64,000 bases of DNA from Monosporascus cannonballus (Eukaryota; Ascomycota; Sordariomycetes; Xylariales), in contig QJNS01000059.1 in assembly GCA_004154925.1 (NCBI GenBank), forward strand, positions 186,001-250,000, in the 5' to 3' direction. The translations under genes and the position numbers were made by a program. A model generated the notes under the pieces. The model saw only the letters and a list, made by a program, of their open reading frames with translations. It was not told where the DNA came from and searched no databases. Positions 25,600-37,224 of the stretch are shown in pieces. Positions within the stretch are counted from its first letter, which is position 1. Each line of letters starts with the position of its first letter.

Positions 25600-25639
25600 A
25601 TTTCTCCTCCTCTTACTTCAATTAAGTATATTATGTTTT

Positions 25640-25980
25640 ATTTATAAAATTGACACTTTTATATTAATTAACAATTTAGTATTTTATAAAATTTAAAGAT
25701 TATTCTGAACGTATTATGTATATATCTTTTTTATTTTCGAATAAATAAAAAGATCGTCGAAGTAGTATATATTAAAAACCTTAAAGTATTTTCGTAATAG
25801 CTAATTTATTATCTGTTAAAATATAAGTAATAGGTTTGTAAATATTCTTAATATAACTAAGTAATTAAATAATTTATATTGCGTTGTGAAAATTATTTTC
25901 ATATATATTCTTTTTAATTTTTATAAAATTATATTTATTTTTAAAATTAAATAGTATATAATAAAATTAAGTTTAAATCA
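25640..25980 (-). pseudogene. Gypsy reverse transcriptase fragment
   Basis: Around 25,810-25,690 the minus strand reads KVFNIYYFDDLFIYSKIKKIYT, with the YFDD motif and the following 'IYS.....H' segment of gypsy reverse transcriptase. It lies only about 100 bp from the LTR-like repeat 25,357-25,599, too close for an intact element, so the source was deleted or rearranged. Confidence 0.65.
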
Positions 25981-25989
25981 TAAATTATT

Positions 25990-27000
25990 TAACGCTTTTA
26001 AACCTTAAACGAAAAAATAAATAAAACGGTTAAATTCAATATTAAAAGGGTATTTAAAATATTGTAGTAATTACGAATAAAACAATTATATTAAAGAATT
26101 ACTTCTTATACAATTAATCTATAATACCAATCATTATAAAATTATTTAAATTATTTTAATACATGCAAATTTCCGATTTATATCTACTATTTATAAAAAC
26201 GAATAGAACGAATTTATTAATGTTAAAGTAATACTTAGGTTAATACAATTTAATTAATTATATCAAAATATTCAAAATAAAATTAAAATTTATACGTAAT
26301 TAAATAAGTAAATATTATAACCAAAAACGATTAAAACAATTCATCTTTCAAAAAAGAAAAATAATTTATTTCCCTCTAAAAATTATTTAAATAAAAAAAC
26401 TAACAAAACATTAGATTTTAAATATATCGATCCAAAAAAAATTATTAAAAATATTCCAAAAAATAATTATTAATTAAAGGTTTTACTCAAAGTAAAATTG
26501 TATCTAGTTTTTTATATTTCCTTATTTAAGTTAATAATAAATACTATTAATATATATATTAAACGAAACGATATAAAAATAAAAAACGAAATTATATACG
26601 AAATAAAAACAAATTTAATATGTAAAAGTAAAACCAATTTACACAGTACCTATTTATACAGAAAAAACATCTAAATTTCGAAAATACTTAAAAATTAACG
26701 GAAAATCTTATAAATACCCAGCGTCTATTAAAAGTTTTTTACTAATAACGGCAGAACTGATAATAATCGCATTTTAATTCACGTTTTCTATAATAGCAAA
26801 AAAACACAATAAAACTTTTACGGCGAACTAATTATTTACCGAATAAAAAAATTCAATAACAGCCTTTACCCGTTTTTGCTTCTTCAACTCGTTTAGGTTC
26901 TTAGTTTTATAACGAATTATTTCGAACGCTTTTTTGCGAAAAATCTTCTTTTAGCAACGTAAGCGCTATAAACGAAGTAACACTTTTAGCCAAAAAAATT
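25990..27000 (+). pseudogene. Gypsy integrase C-terminal fragment (Gypsy-4)
   Basis: One + frame from about 26,130 reads NTNHYKII...NEFINVKVIL, then QNIQNKIKI, then KTLDFKYIDPKKIIKNI and KVKLYLVFYISLFK near 26,430-26,530. These fit the end of a gypsy integrase core and its GPY/F module ('K.LD.K..GPF.I......Y.L.LP....HPVFH.SLL.P'). The opposite orientation to the fragment at 25,640-25,980 means two different elements meet here. Right of 26,700 the reading becomes uncertain. Confidence 0.65.
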
Positions 27001-27779
27001 CGACCTTTTTTTCTTTTTCAATTTTATCTATTTTTCGAAACATGCGCGTTACTAAACTAATAAATTAAACAATAACGCCAGAAAAAAACAAACGTACTAG
27101 CTTAAAATTTTATCTCGCCAAAATCGCAATATACGTACTTTTTATTTACGTAAAAACTGTAACGAACTTTGTCATTTATATTAATATAATTAAAATAAAT
27201 AAACCAAAAATAAGAAAAATAAAGAAATATATTTATACGAAATTTATTAATCAAGAATAAAGCTTTAAAACAACCTAAATTAGCGTTTTAGTTTTATACG
27301 ACTTAAAAGTACAACCAGATATAAGAAATAATAATATAAAAGTTACTTATTAAATACGACAGATAAATAAATTAATTTTTAGGATTAGAAATTCTAAAGA
27401 AAATCGTATTAAAATCTAGTAACTTAAAAACTAAAAAAATGGTCTGAACAAATATTAAATATTTTGAAATTTAGCAAAACATTACAAAATATAAATTAGT
27501 CGAACCAAATGGGTTCAATCAAATTCGATTTACGGTCGAATACGATTAATTTAATCACGATTAAGGAATAATTGAACAAAATTATTCGATTATCAAAATA
27601 CTTTAATATATAATTACGTTTTTTTACTTTTTTATAATTTTAATGATATTAATTTATAATAATATATTATTTTTTAAAATATTTATATTATTACGAAATA
27701 TAATTAATTATTATATTCATTACTTAAATTTCTATAATATTTTAATTAACATAAATCCGTATAATTTAAATTTAATAAT
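27001..27779. other. RIPped DNA, origin unresolved
   Basis: AT-rich DNA between the gypsy fragment and the transposase remnant. I see no motif or terminal repeat. Confidence 0.4.
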
Positions 27780-28688
27780 TAGTTAACTGGTTTAGCCTTT
27801 ATATTAAGAATTGCTAACAATATATATTACGCCATATTTAAGATATATTAATAAAAAACTTAATAAAAGTCCTAAAAATTTATTATTAATTTAAGAAAAG
27901 GTTTTAATCTATTAACCTTTTGCATAAAATTAATTAAGTTATATGTTATTTTATAAGCAATTTCGCTTATACCTATAGTGTTTTTTAATTAATAACGATA
28001 ATTTTAAATACTTAAAAAAGGTTTAATAGCCCGATTTTTATGGCGTTATTTTAAAATTAATGCTTTTAAAAGTACGGTAATTAATTACAAGTGTTTAAAT
28101 AACGTTTTCCTAGATTTTATTAATGTTTTATTCCATTATTCTGCTTTATAGGAAATTAAGATTATTATATAGAAAAACCTATATAACGTAAACGAAATCC
28201 AAGTAATAAAAAGTATAAATAATTTTTTAGATTTTTGGAAAAGGTTTTAAAAGACGTATTACTTTTAAAAAATTGGTTAAAAAAAGAAAATTATTATAAT
28301 TATTTATATTAATATTAACAAACATTTATTATTATCTTTGGTAATTTTTAACGGCGTTAATATATAATAATAATAATATCTTAATTCGAACGAAAAAGTA
28401 TATAAGAACTAGTATTTTATTACGCTAAAAAACGAGTAAACGAATATCGAAATCAGGTTAAAATATTTTTACGAAACTTTTATTTCCTATATGAAATTCG
28501 AAAACCCAGACGAATAAAAGTTATTAGTAATTAACGGCCGTAATAATTATATTACTAAAAAGTTTACGTAAACGCTTTTTTAAAAGAAAACATATATTAT
28601 TTGCTTATTTCCTTATATTTCTTATATTTTGCAACTTTTTAATATAAATGTATTTATTATTTTAAAACAAGAATTCCGTTATTAATTC

Positions 28689-28807
28689 TGTAAAATAACG
28701 AAGATGCGACGCTAATCACAATGCTAAAAGGTCAGCAATTCCAAACCCTAATTAGGGTTTGGATATCTTAATCCACTTTATAAGAACTAGTTATACATAT
28801 TATTATA
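28689..28807 (+). repeat. TRIM-like element, left 119-bp terminal repeat
   Basis: 119 bp aligning base for base in length with 29,078-29,196 and 144-262. It contains a palindrome built on AAACCCTAATTAGGGTTT (28,743-28,760). Confidence 0.8.
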
Positions 28808-29077
28808 ACTATTTCTCTTCTTTTAGTAAAGTCGTCCCGACTTTAGGGTTAAATAAGATGTCGAACCCCTAAGGCTTTACTGCGCCTTATAAGCACATAA
28901 CGCGGTTGGACTTTTCGCGTCGACCATTCGCCGAACGCCAGCGGTTAGAATCTTTTCGGTTTGCTTCCTGGCTTTTTTTAGCCTGCAACCGCCCTTATGG
29001 AGATCGAACCCTATTTTCGGTATGTCGCCGAAATGGCGCCGAACTGGCTGATGCACCTTATTAGGGTTTGGAATAAT

Positions 29078-29196
29078 TATAAGATAACGAGGATACGACG
29101 TTAACTACAATACCAAAATGTTAACAATTCCAAACTCCAATTGGGGTTTGGACACTTTAATCCACCATATAAAGACTAGTTGTGCATATCATCACA
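29078..29196 (+). repeat. TRIM-like element, right 119-bp terminal repeat
   Basis: 119 bp, direct copy of 28,689-28,807. Its first TG has become TA. It is followed by the duplication AATTC. Confidence 0.8.
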
Positions 29197-29980
29197 AATT
29201 CTAGGAACGTTATTACTGGCGAAGTTTCTAAACTATTAACAAAATTAATTTTTAAGCATTTTCGTAAACATAAAAAACTTTAATAATTTCGAAATATATT
29301 ATAAATAATTATAAAATAATAAATACATATTGTATTAATAAAATTAAAATATTAAATAATGAATACGTTAAAGTAAAAAGTGCGAAAAAGAATATACCCG
29401 CCCGAAAATCGATTCGTATATTAAAACATTTTAACTCTTTAGCCTAAATAATTTCTTTAAGTATTAAAACGCCTAAATTATCTAAAGATTTAACTCGATC
29501 CGAAAATTCTCTGGTAAAAATTGATTTAACGTACGGAAATCCTACCGTACGCCTTTTATTTCGCAAGTTCGTTAAAGCTTTTAACGATAAAACCGCTAAG
29601 CTTATAACCGGCGAAATTCGTAACAATTAATTAATTATAATCGTTAAAAAGCGAAGCCCAAAGTATAGAAAAAGGTATAGCTCGAACCAAATAAGAATTT
29701 CGTAAAGATAATTTCGGTTAAAAAAGTAAAAATAAAGTTAAAAGCTCTGATAAAAGAACGTTTTGCTGTTACTTAGCAGAATCAACAGTAAAACTAACTT
29801 CTCAAAAGCGAAAAAGATGGCAAAATAAATGTGGATTACATTATTATACGCTTTATTTAATATGGAATTAATTGATTAAGTGGTTGTTAAGATATTGTTA
29901 TTTGTATAGAAAAGCTGTTGTAGCAATAGCTTCAAAAATAGATAGCGCGTTAAGGAGATAGGGCGTTGGTAGAAGGGTTG

Positions 29981-30144
29981 TGTCAGCTAGCTAGGGGGTG
30001 CGAAGCGCTCTCTATATACGGAAAGGTCCTATACTGATCGGCTTATATATGTTCCGTGGCTAAGCTACTTAGAGTTATACGCGTACGATAATACTTATAA
30101 CTTAACAAAATACAAAACATAACTGATATCTCTTATATCTAATA
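29981..30144 (+). repeat. Copia-B 5' LTR
   Basis: 164 bp starting TGTCAGCTAGCTAGGGG. Partner of 34,953-35,118; preceded by the target duplication GGTTG. Confidence 0.95.
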
Positions 30145-31039
30145 ATTAAAAGTTTTATTTGCTTAATTTATATATATATTTACTAATTAATTGTTTATAT
30201 ACGTTAATAATAATAATAATAATAAGCGTATAATTAACGTTTTTAATTATTTATAAACAAATTAAAAATTAATTTGGTTTTAAAGGCAAATTTAAATTTA
30301 AATATACACACTTAATATTTAGAATTTTATCAATTTCGATTAATTATTTTTATAACTTATTAAATTAATAAAACCTGGTATAGCTTTTTATTTCAAAAAT
30401 GAATTCGTTATACAGCGCAATTTAACTATTTATTATTATTTTTATTATCCCGAAAAATTATAGAACAAATTAATTTTACAGGATATTTAATAAGTACTTT
30501 TAGGATAATTATTAAAAGCAAATAAACTTATAATTAAGATTTTATGGCATATATTTTTTTAAAAAAAATCGAAAATACGATATTTTCTGTAAAAACGTCA
30601 ACGACCTAACGAAATAACTCCTAAAATCATTATTTTTCGTAATTAAAAAACGAATTTTGACTTAAAAAGAATTTACGAAAATAATACGTCAAACTAACCG
30701 AATTAAATAAAATATATATTAATAAATTCTTAATTTATATTCTTAATTTATACTGAACGAAAATATTACGAAATATTAAAATAAATTTCGAAATTTAGTA
30801 AAGATTGAAACAAATAAATCGTAAAACAACAAAAGATTATAGCCTTAAAATAATAATATAATATTCTAGAAATGAAAAGAACGATTATGTAAATTAATAA
30901 TTCATATATAATATTAGCTTTTATAATTAAGATATAAATTATTATTTTTAAGATATTAAAAAAGCCAATATTAATAAATGGTATAATTAATTTTTTAAAT
31001 TAATAGATTATGGCCCATTTTATATTTATATTACGAAAT

Positions 31040-31500
31040 ATTAAGGTAACGTTTGCGACGTTTTAGGGGGCCCTTGCCGATACCCCTAATCAGGATGATC
31101 CTAATTAGGAAAACGCCAAGCCTACTGATCCTTAACTGCGAGGAAAAACCCCGAGGCGTAAGGCGAAGCGAGGTAATCGTGGAGGCTCTTATGTGGACCG
31201 AAACGCTAGCAAACGAAAACGACAGGAGTCGGATGCGCAAGGCACTCGTTGCAAGGCCTGCTTGAGCGCTTACCATACATTATCCCAGTGTTATTATGCA
31301 TTCCCTGGTTCCTGAACTTCAGACCAACCGTACAAGGTGACAGAGTGTACGCAGGCAGCAGCTTCGTTCCGATCAGAGGGTACGGAGAGGTCGATGTGGT
31401 ACTTCGAAGCCCTAGCGGTACGAGAGCGTTACGTCTGTACAACGTAATATACTGCGAAAGCTTCGTATGCAACCTGGTATCTTTCCGGTAGCTCCGGAAA
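31040..31500 (+). pseudogene. Copia-B gag/protease-region island that escaped heavy RIP
   Basis: About 460 bp of normal GC content inside the AT-rich element. One frame (31,165-31,305) reads NASKRKRQESDAQGTRCKAC then LSAYHTLSQCYYAFP, the Copia gag zinc knuckle. Another frame (31,300-31,490) reads GDRVYAGSSFVPIRGYGEVD then LRLYNVIYCESFVCNLVSF, the conserved segment after the retropepsin active site. The expected active-site Asp-Ser/Thr-Gly stretch and linker between the two are absent, so a deletion and frame change occurred. Two stops in the upstream gag frame (31,052 and 31,089) look like CAG/CAA-to-stop RIP changes. Confidence 0.75.
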
Positions 31501-31689
31501 AAGGGTTACTGGTGGGATAACCGAAAAACTAATAGTTTTATTCGAAATAAATATAATTAGGTAATGATTATATTAATAAATAAATTTAAATAATTTGTTA
31601 TCGACAATATTATGGTAATAATTATTTATATAGTTTTGGTAATTTATAAACGAAACGTTAATTTGTAAATAATGAAATTACTATAAATC

Positions 31690-34560
31690 GGTAACGATAT
31701 TATGTGGCATCTAAAATTAGGATATCTAGGACTCGAAATAATTGCATAATTGCAATCCTATACGAAAAAAGTCTGCCTAAAGAGCCTTATAATAGTCGAA
31801 TACCAATATATAGCCAGATAAAAGCCAAAAAGCAAATATGCCGTACGTCTAAGGGAAAAAAATTCCCGATCAGGATAAAAAAATTGCTATCGATTTTATA
31901 AATTTCGAAAAGAAACTTTAAAAAATATAAATACGTTATATTTATAACCGATCGACAATTAAGTTTTATTTAAGATATTTATTTTAAAAACCGAAAGCAA
32001 AATATATTAATTATAACGTTCCGATATTTCGTAAAAATTTTAAAAAATTAGCACAAAATATTTTTATAGATATTTGAATACAATACTAAGATGTTAAAAA
32101 CATTACTAGTACAAAAATATATTTCAGTTATTTTTTTAATATTAAATTGAAACTCTTAATATTATATACCTAGATTTAAAACGGAAATACAAAATTTTTA
32201 AAAGGTATAATTAAGAAAAAAAAGATTATGATACGAAATAACGTTAAGTTATTTTCGTTTTTAATTGTATATATCTTTGAAGCGGTAATATATCTATATA
32301 ATCGTACCTTTAAATGCGCATATATTTGATAAAACTTATGTAAGGATTTTTATATTTACCCAATATATAAAATGGCGTAATATATTTTAATTAAACATCT
32401 TAACAAATTTAGCTATAAATATATAGCTATATAACTTATATTATAATAATTACCGTTATATGAAAATAAAGATTTCAAAAATTAAATCTCAAAATATAAA
32501 TAAATTAATTCGTCGATTAACGATTTACAAATATTTACGAGATTTGGAATCCGTTAATCAATAAGGTTATTATTATTCGAAACGTATAATTTTACAAAAA
32601 AGCTATTTTTTAAGTAGTATTAAAAACTTAAAAAGATACTTTTTTGTAAGTAATAAAAAATAAATTACAACATTTATTTTGACGGATAAAAATACTTAAT
32701 TAGGTTACTAGTTGCCTTTTATATATATATAAAAAAACGAAAACCTTAACGAAATAATTTAATTACCAGTTAAACAAAAGGAATAATTTTTAAAAAAAAT
32801 ATTCGCATAAAAAACGTACGAGATCGGAAAAAATAGGCCTATTTGCAAAAAACTAATTCTCCTTATACAACTGTTATATTCGAACTATTTCGCTTTTTTA
32901 AATTATTATTACGTTTAACGTTTATTCTAATAATTATTACGATTATTACGTTAACGGAAAAAACAAAAATAACCTTAGGTTTTTATTATACTGTTTAATT
33001 TAAAATGGCAATAAAAACCGAAAATAGCCTACAGGTTATAAACGTAATTTTTCTGTATATTCTGTACCGAATTAATATTATCCGAAATGAATATATGGTA
33101 TAGGAAATCATATTTAATAAAAGATATTTAACTTTTTTTATAAGTACAAATAATAACCGGCCGGTAAATTGCGAAATTTAGGGAAAATAATTACCCAAAA
33201 TACGCGTTATCTTAATCGGAGAGGTTTTAATATTAAAACGTATAAAAATATACCTAAATTGTAGAACAGGATATATAGGCGTAAGTTATCGCCACCGCTG
33301 TAAGGTCATAAAAAACTAAATATATACTTATTAAGGGAGATATTTCGCAAAACTGAAAATTTTTACTCACAAAGTTATAAAAAATATAATTTTGGGAAAT
33401 TATTAATTAGTTTTTATTTAAAAAATTGGTTTTAAAGTGTATATAGGTATACGTTTACAAATTTAATAAATACAGCTAGCTATAGAAATATAAAGCCCGT
33501 TATATTATATGAAACGATTAATAGTTAAAAATTATTTATAGTAATATATATGCATTTATATTCGCTAAAAATTCGTATCGAACTTTAATTATTAATACAG
33601 TTAAATTTAACTTAAAACTTAAATAAGAAAATATTATAAATGTTTTTATTAACACGACGTTATCTTATAAACTGTACATAAAAATATCTTTAGAATATCT
33701 ATAATATAAAAGGTAATTTTAATTAGGAAAATATTATATAGATTAAAGGAATTATTTTTACTTTGGCAGAAAACATTTATTAACATATTAAAGGGTTTGG
33801 AATTCAGCTTTATTTCTTACGAACTTTATTATTTTATTTATTAAGACGTATTTTTTATAGATAATATGATTGTTATATATATTTAAAAAAATAAGATTTC
33901 ATTAATTAGTTACGTTAATAAATCCAGAAATAATACATTTTTATAGAAATAAAAACTTATAATAATCTTCAAAAATCGAAATAATTAAACATACATTTAA
34001 TACAGTATTCCAATTATCTTAATTTAAATTTATAAATAGGTTAATTAACTTCGCCTTCAAAAAAGCTTAAATAACTGCGTAAAAAAGCCTATAATAAATA
34101 TCGATTTATTGCCGAATTTTAATTTAGCTTATTTAAGTTTAGTTAATAAATATTTATTTAAAAATCGGTTTTATTTTATACGTCAGCATTAATACGTAAT
34201 TGGATATATTTTTTACAATATTTACATTTGCCCGATTTAATTTAAACATTAATAACGGATATTACAAAGTTATTAATAGAATTATATTATATTTAATCGG
34301 TACCAAAATATTCACGTTATAATTCGGTATTAAAAATTCAACAAATATTTAAACTAATAAATTTCTGCAAATAATACGGTTTATTAAAAATATTCCTAAA
34401 TTTATATTATAAAATTAATTAAAAAATAATAAAATAACGTTCGAATAAGTAAAATATAATATTTATTTTAATAATCAAAATAAAACTATTATATTTTATG
34501 TAAATTATAAAAAAGAATATTTTATTTTCGATGCATCGAAAAATTAAAATTCGACTTAAT
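31690..34560 (+). pseudogene. Copia-B pol remnant (pre-integrase to RNase H)
   Basis: At 31,702-31,800 the + strand reads MWHLKLGYLGLEIIA, a stop, LQSYTKKVCLKSL, the Copia gag-pre-integrase motif. Further right only islands can be read, such as LYLIGTK at about 34,290, which precedes RNase H in Copia pol. Dense TAA/TAG stops show that it is inactive. Confidence 0.75.
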
Positions 34561-34952
34561 AAGAAATTGTTAAATATATAATATAATTAATATATTATAC
34601 GGTTAATTAACGCCGACGTCATTTTTTAAAAAATTAAATTTATAATATATATATATATATATATTTATTAATTACTAAACCTAATAAAAATAATTAAAAT
34701 ATATTATATATTTATAAATTAAAAAACCTCTTATTACAGAAAAAATTTTAAGTATCTTAAAAAAAATTAAGATTGATAAATATTGTAAAAGCCTTAAATT
34801 AATAAAAAAAACTTTAAAAATTATTTTAAATAAGAAATTAATTAATTAAAAGGGTTTAACCGTTAAAAAAGGTAAAATAAATAATTATAGCTTTAAGAAT
34901 TAATAAAATATGATAATTAACGCCGTAAATGCTTTAAGGCGTTAAGAGGGTA

Positions 34953-35118
34953 TGTTAGCTAGCTGGGGGGGTGCGGAGCGTTCTCTATATACGGAAAGGT
35001 CCCATATTGATCGGCTCATATATGTTCCGTGGCTAAGTTACTTAGAGTTGTACGCGTGCGATAGTACTTATAACTTAACAGAATACAAGAACGCAACTGA
35101 TGTCCCTTATATTTGACA
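34953..35118 (+). repeat. Copia-B 3' LTR
   Basis: 166 bp, TGTTAGCTAGCTGGGG...ATATTTGACA, followed by the target duplication GGTTG. Less mutated than the 5' LTR. Confidence 0.95.
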
Positions 35119-35123
35119 GGTTG

Positions 35124-35434
35124 CTTTAAATGATAATTTTGTTTGTGCTGTCTAGTAGACTTTTTTTAAATATTCTCCAAAAGGGTTAAATAAGGCGTTA
35201 ATTAAAATATAACTGTAACTTATAACAGAAGCGAGCTGCCCGTATAAACTAACTATGTGAAATCTTTTTTTCCACTATTTAACTGCAATTATTTACCTCA
35301 GCTTTACTTTTCAATACATGCCATAAAAACTTAATCTAGCTATAACGACTAAGAGTTGTGGTGTTGATGGCTTCAAAATTGGATGGAGCGTTATGGGATG
35401 GGGCGTTTGCACGGGGGGGAGGGTCACCTTAGTC
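35124..35434. other. Boundary between RIPped and gene-bearing DNA
   Basis: Composition changes here from strongly AT-rich to balanced. A stretch at 35,351-35,410 (GATGGCTTCAAAATTGGATGG and onward) is a less mutated copy of 29,914-29,970, where several G are A. No gene is seen. Confidence 0.6.
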
Positions 35435-36852
35435 CTACATCCTGTCTCTCGAAAGACCTGGAGTTCCCGGCTGCCCACCGCTAAGCACCTGGAGATATTT
35501 CCTGGCTAGGTCGTCTGTGGCAGTACCGGCGACAGCCATGGTTATGACTTTTGATATCAGCTCCGCCTGCGTGATGAATCCCAGGCGGACAACATCTACC
35601 ATCAAGTCGCCGAGGGTATGCTGCTGTAGGCCACGTTGGATTCGTTCTGCCGGCGTTAGGTCAGGGGCACCATTGAGCAGCTAGGAGCAATACTCACTTC
35701 TAGCAACCAAGTCACTACTCTTGCGAATCTTGATCTTATATTGCTTTAGCGATCCCGGGTCATAGTTCGTATTTATGCCGACTGGATGCCCCAGCCCGAG
35801 GATCTCGTAATTGAGACTGCTCTTGTCGTCTTCGAAGCTGTAGTACGACTTCTGGACTAGAAGAGTGAGCCGTTCGGTTAGACAGACCCAAAAATTCAAC
35901 AATAGAAAGGGCCCACCGGCATTAACGGTGATCATAAGGAGTTTGGAGGCCAGAACGAGCCAAACTACTCACTGTTTTCATTTACCAAGGCGTCTCGGTT
36001 GACAACATATTCCGTCGTGTCTTTCCCCGCACGTTCCAGAGTGCTACGGACGGAGTCGTTGTCCTCTGTCGTAGGTCAGCCTCGTGGACTAAACGCACGC
36101 ACGTAATCAGCCCGTGCTACTGCACATACTGTAGATGATGAGACCTTTCTCGAAGCGTTCCCTGCCGGAGTAGCAGATCAGGAAGAATACATCGACAAAG
36201 CCGACTAGGCGAATCTTGCCGGTCCACCGTTCCTCATCAATTAAGATGTCCCAGGGATCAATATCACTTTCGAATTGTTATTTCTTGATATGGAACTCGC
36301 TTATGGGATTACTACTTACTAGTCACATTCCCCGCTTCTGGCATGGACCGATCTGTCGAAGACCCCGAGAACTCGGTGATATGAAGCCATGATAACCTTT
36401 CACCAGTTGCCAAGGCCAGGTCAACAACGGCTTCGGTGTTGCGGGATGAGATGACTGAATAAGTCGTTGTAATTGAGGTTGGATTGTTGAGGGGGATGAG
36501 GTCCAGAAGAGATCTCTGGTAAAAGCCACACAGCACGATTAGCGGGTCAGTTCTGCACAACACCTCAATAGCATCATGGAGATTATCGAGCCCCTGACGG
36601 ACACGCTCAGCGGTTATTGGATGAAGCTAGAAGACTACCGGATATGGATCAATTGTAATTCTGGGGGCTGGCTGAAAGGTGCATATCCACCAATTGGCAA
36701 CCTACCCCCGCCAAAGACTGGCCGGACAAAACCGGATAATCCTGCAGTACAACTGCAGCATCGCCCAAAAGCATCGTTGCCCAACAAGCACTGAAGGTTT
36801 CGCTCTCCAGCATGGTTGGATAGCGAGTGCGGGAGCAATTGAGCCTTTTCAA
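35435..36852 (-). CDS. Unrecognised multi-exon gene, divergent from the HET gene
   Basis: Six exons fit by splice signals and phase: 36,852-36,706; 36,626-36,320; about 36,270-36,130; 36,065-35,973; 35,856-35,698; 35,646-35,435 (stop TAG). Donors include GTAGGT, GTATGT, GTGAGT, GTGAGT, and the last intron has a CTAAC branch site. Exons 3-6 keep one frame and read naturally, for example KIRLVGFVDVFFLICYSGRE, TTEYVVNRDALVNEN, YEILGLGHPVGINTNY and LGDLMVDVVRLGFITQAELI. The exon 2/3 junction is unresolved: the GTAAGT donor (36,314-36,319) has no acceptor that keeps frame, while GTGACT to an AG near 36,235 would. A lesion is possible. Start could also be 36,813. About 320 residues, no domain recognised. 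It shares a 372-bp upstream region with the HET gene. Confidence 0.6.
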
Positions 36853-37224
36853 CGAGGGGTCACCGAGCCTTATCAGGCTACTGCACGAGTCAAACCTTTG
36901 GTCTTACCCGAACCAATTGTCTACATCATTGTCGATCCCGTCCGCGGATTCTACAGCTGAACTGCAATTACAAGATTGACAAGAGATTCATTGGACCTCG
37001 CATCTTCTCCTCCCAGTCTCTCGGCAGCATGACACGCCGCGAGAGTCAGCTCAGAGCAACTTTCCGGGCTCAAGCGCCGCTCCCTCTTCCTGTCCCCGAA
37101 AACTTACCCCTCAACCAAGCTCTTCGGTTCTGTATGCAATTATTAAATAGCGATCCCCTTATATGGCGTTGCTATTTGTCTCGGCTCTCACATTTTGACA
37201 GCAGTACCGAACCACACAGATAAG
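36853..37224. promoter_or_regulatory. Shared upstream region of the divergent gene pair
   Basis: 372 bp between the start codons of the unrecognised gene (-) and the HET gene (+). A TATTAAATAG element at 37,141-37,150 could act as a TATA box for the HET gene. The region is pyrimidine-rich around 37,000-37,100. Regulation is inferred only from the layout. Confidence 0.4.

Larger units (their letters stand above)
28689..29196 (+). mobile_element. TRIM-like element, complete (copy 1)
   Basis: 508 bp flanked by a 5-bp duplication AATTC (28,684-28,688 and 29,197-29,201). It begins and ends with direct repeats of exactly 119 bp (28,689-28,807 and 29,078-29,196) around a 270-bp non-coding core. Start TGTAAAATAACG, end CATATCATCACA, giving the TG...CA ends of LTRs. 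These are the traits of a terminal-repeat retrotransposon in miniature. The core has a hairpin (28,825-28,890, AGTAAAG...CTTTACT). Orientation is arbitrary. I saw no convincing primer-binding site. A second copy is at 1-262. Confidence 0.8.
27780..29830 (+). pseudogene. pogo/Fot1-like DDE transposase remnant, interrupted by a TRIM element
   Basis: A + frame at 28,400-28,690 reads NEQTNIEIRLKYFYETFI, then LLVINGRNNYITKKFT and YIICLFPYISYILQLF. This corresponds to the 'R.L..DGH.SH.T..F' and 'LPPHSSH.LQPLD' blocks of the DDE_1 transposase. After the TRIM insertion (28,689-29,196) the frame resumes, and 29,450-29,720 reads TPKLSKDLTRS, TVRLLFRKFVKAFNDKTA and KRSPKYRKRY, matching the C-terminus of Fot1-type proteins. 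The N-terminal DNA-binding part (from about 27,780) is too decayed to define. Terminal inverted repeats were not found. Confidence 0.75.
29981..35118 (+). mobile_element. Copia-type LTR retrotransposon (Copia-B), complete, RIPped except for an island
   Basis: 5,138 bp with LTRs of 164 bp (29,981-30,144) and 166 bp (34,953-35,118) and target duplication GGTTG (29,976-29,980 and 35,119-35,123). A purine run AAGAGGG precedes the 3' LTR. Order on the + strand: gag zinc knuckle (31,225-31,310), protease-region/gag-pre-integrase (31,330-31,800), then heavily mutated integrase, reverse transcriptase and RNase H (for example LYLIGTK near 34,290). Its LTR ends and pre-integrase motif resemble Copia-A, so the two belong to one lineage. 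Confidence 0.95.

Noticed and set aside
28741..28765. CCCTAA/TTAGGG motifs resembling telomere repeats
   Set aside because: Only a single palindromic pair, recurring because it lies in the TRIM terminal repeat; no tandem array.
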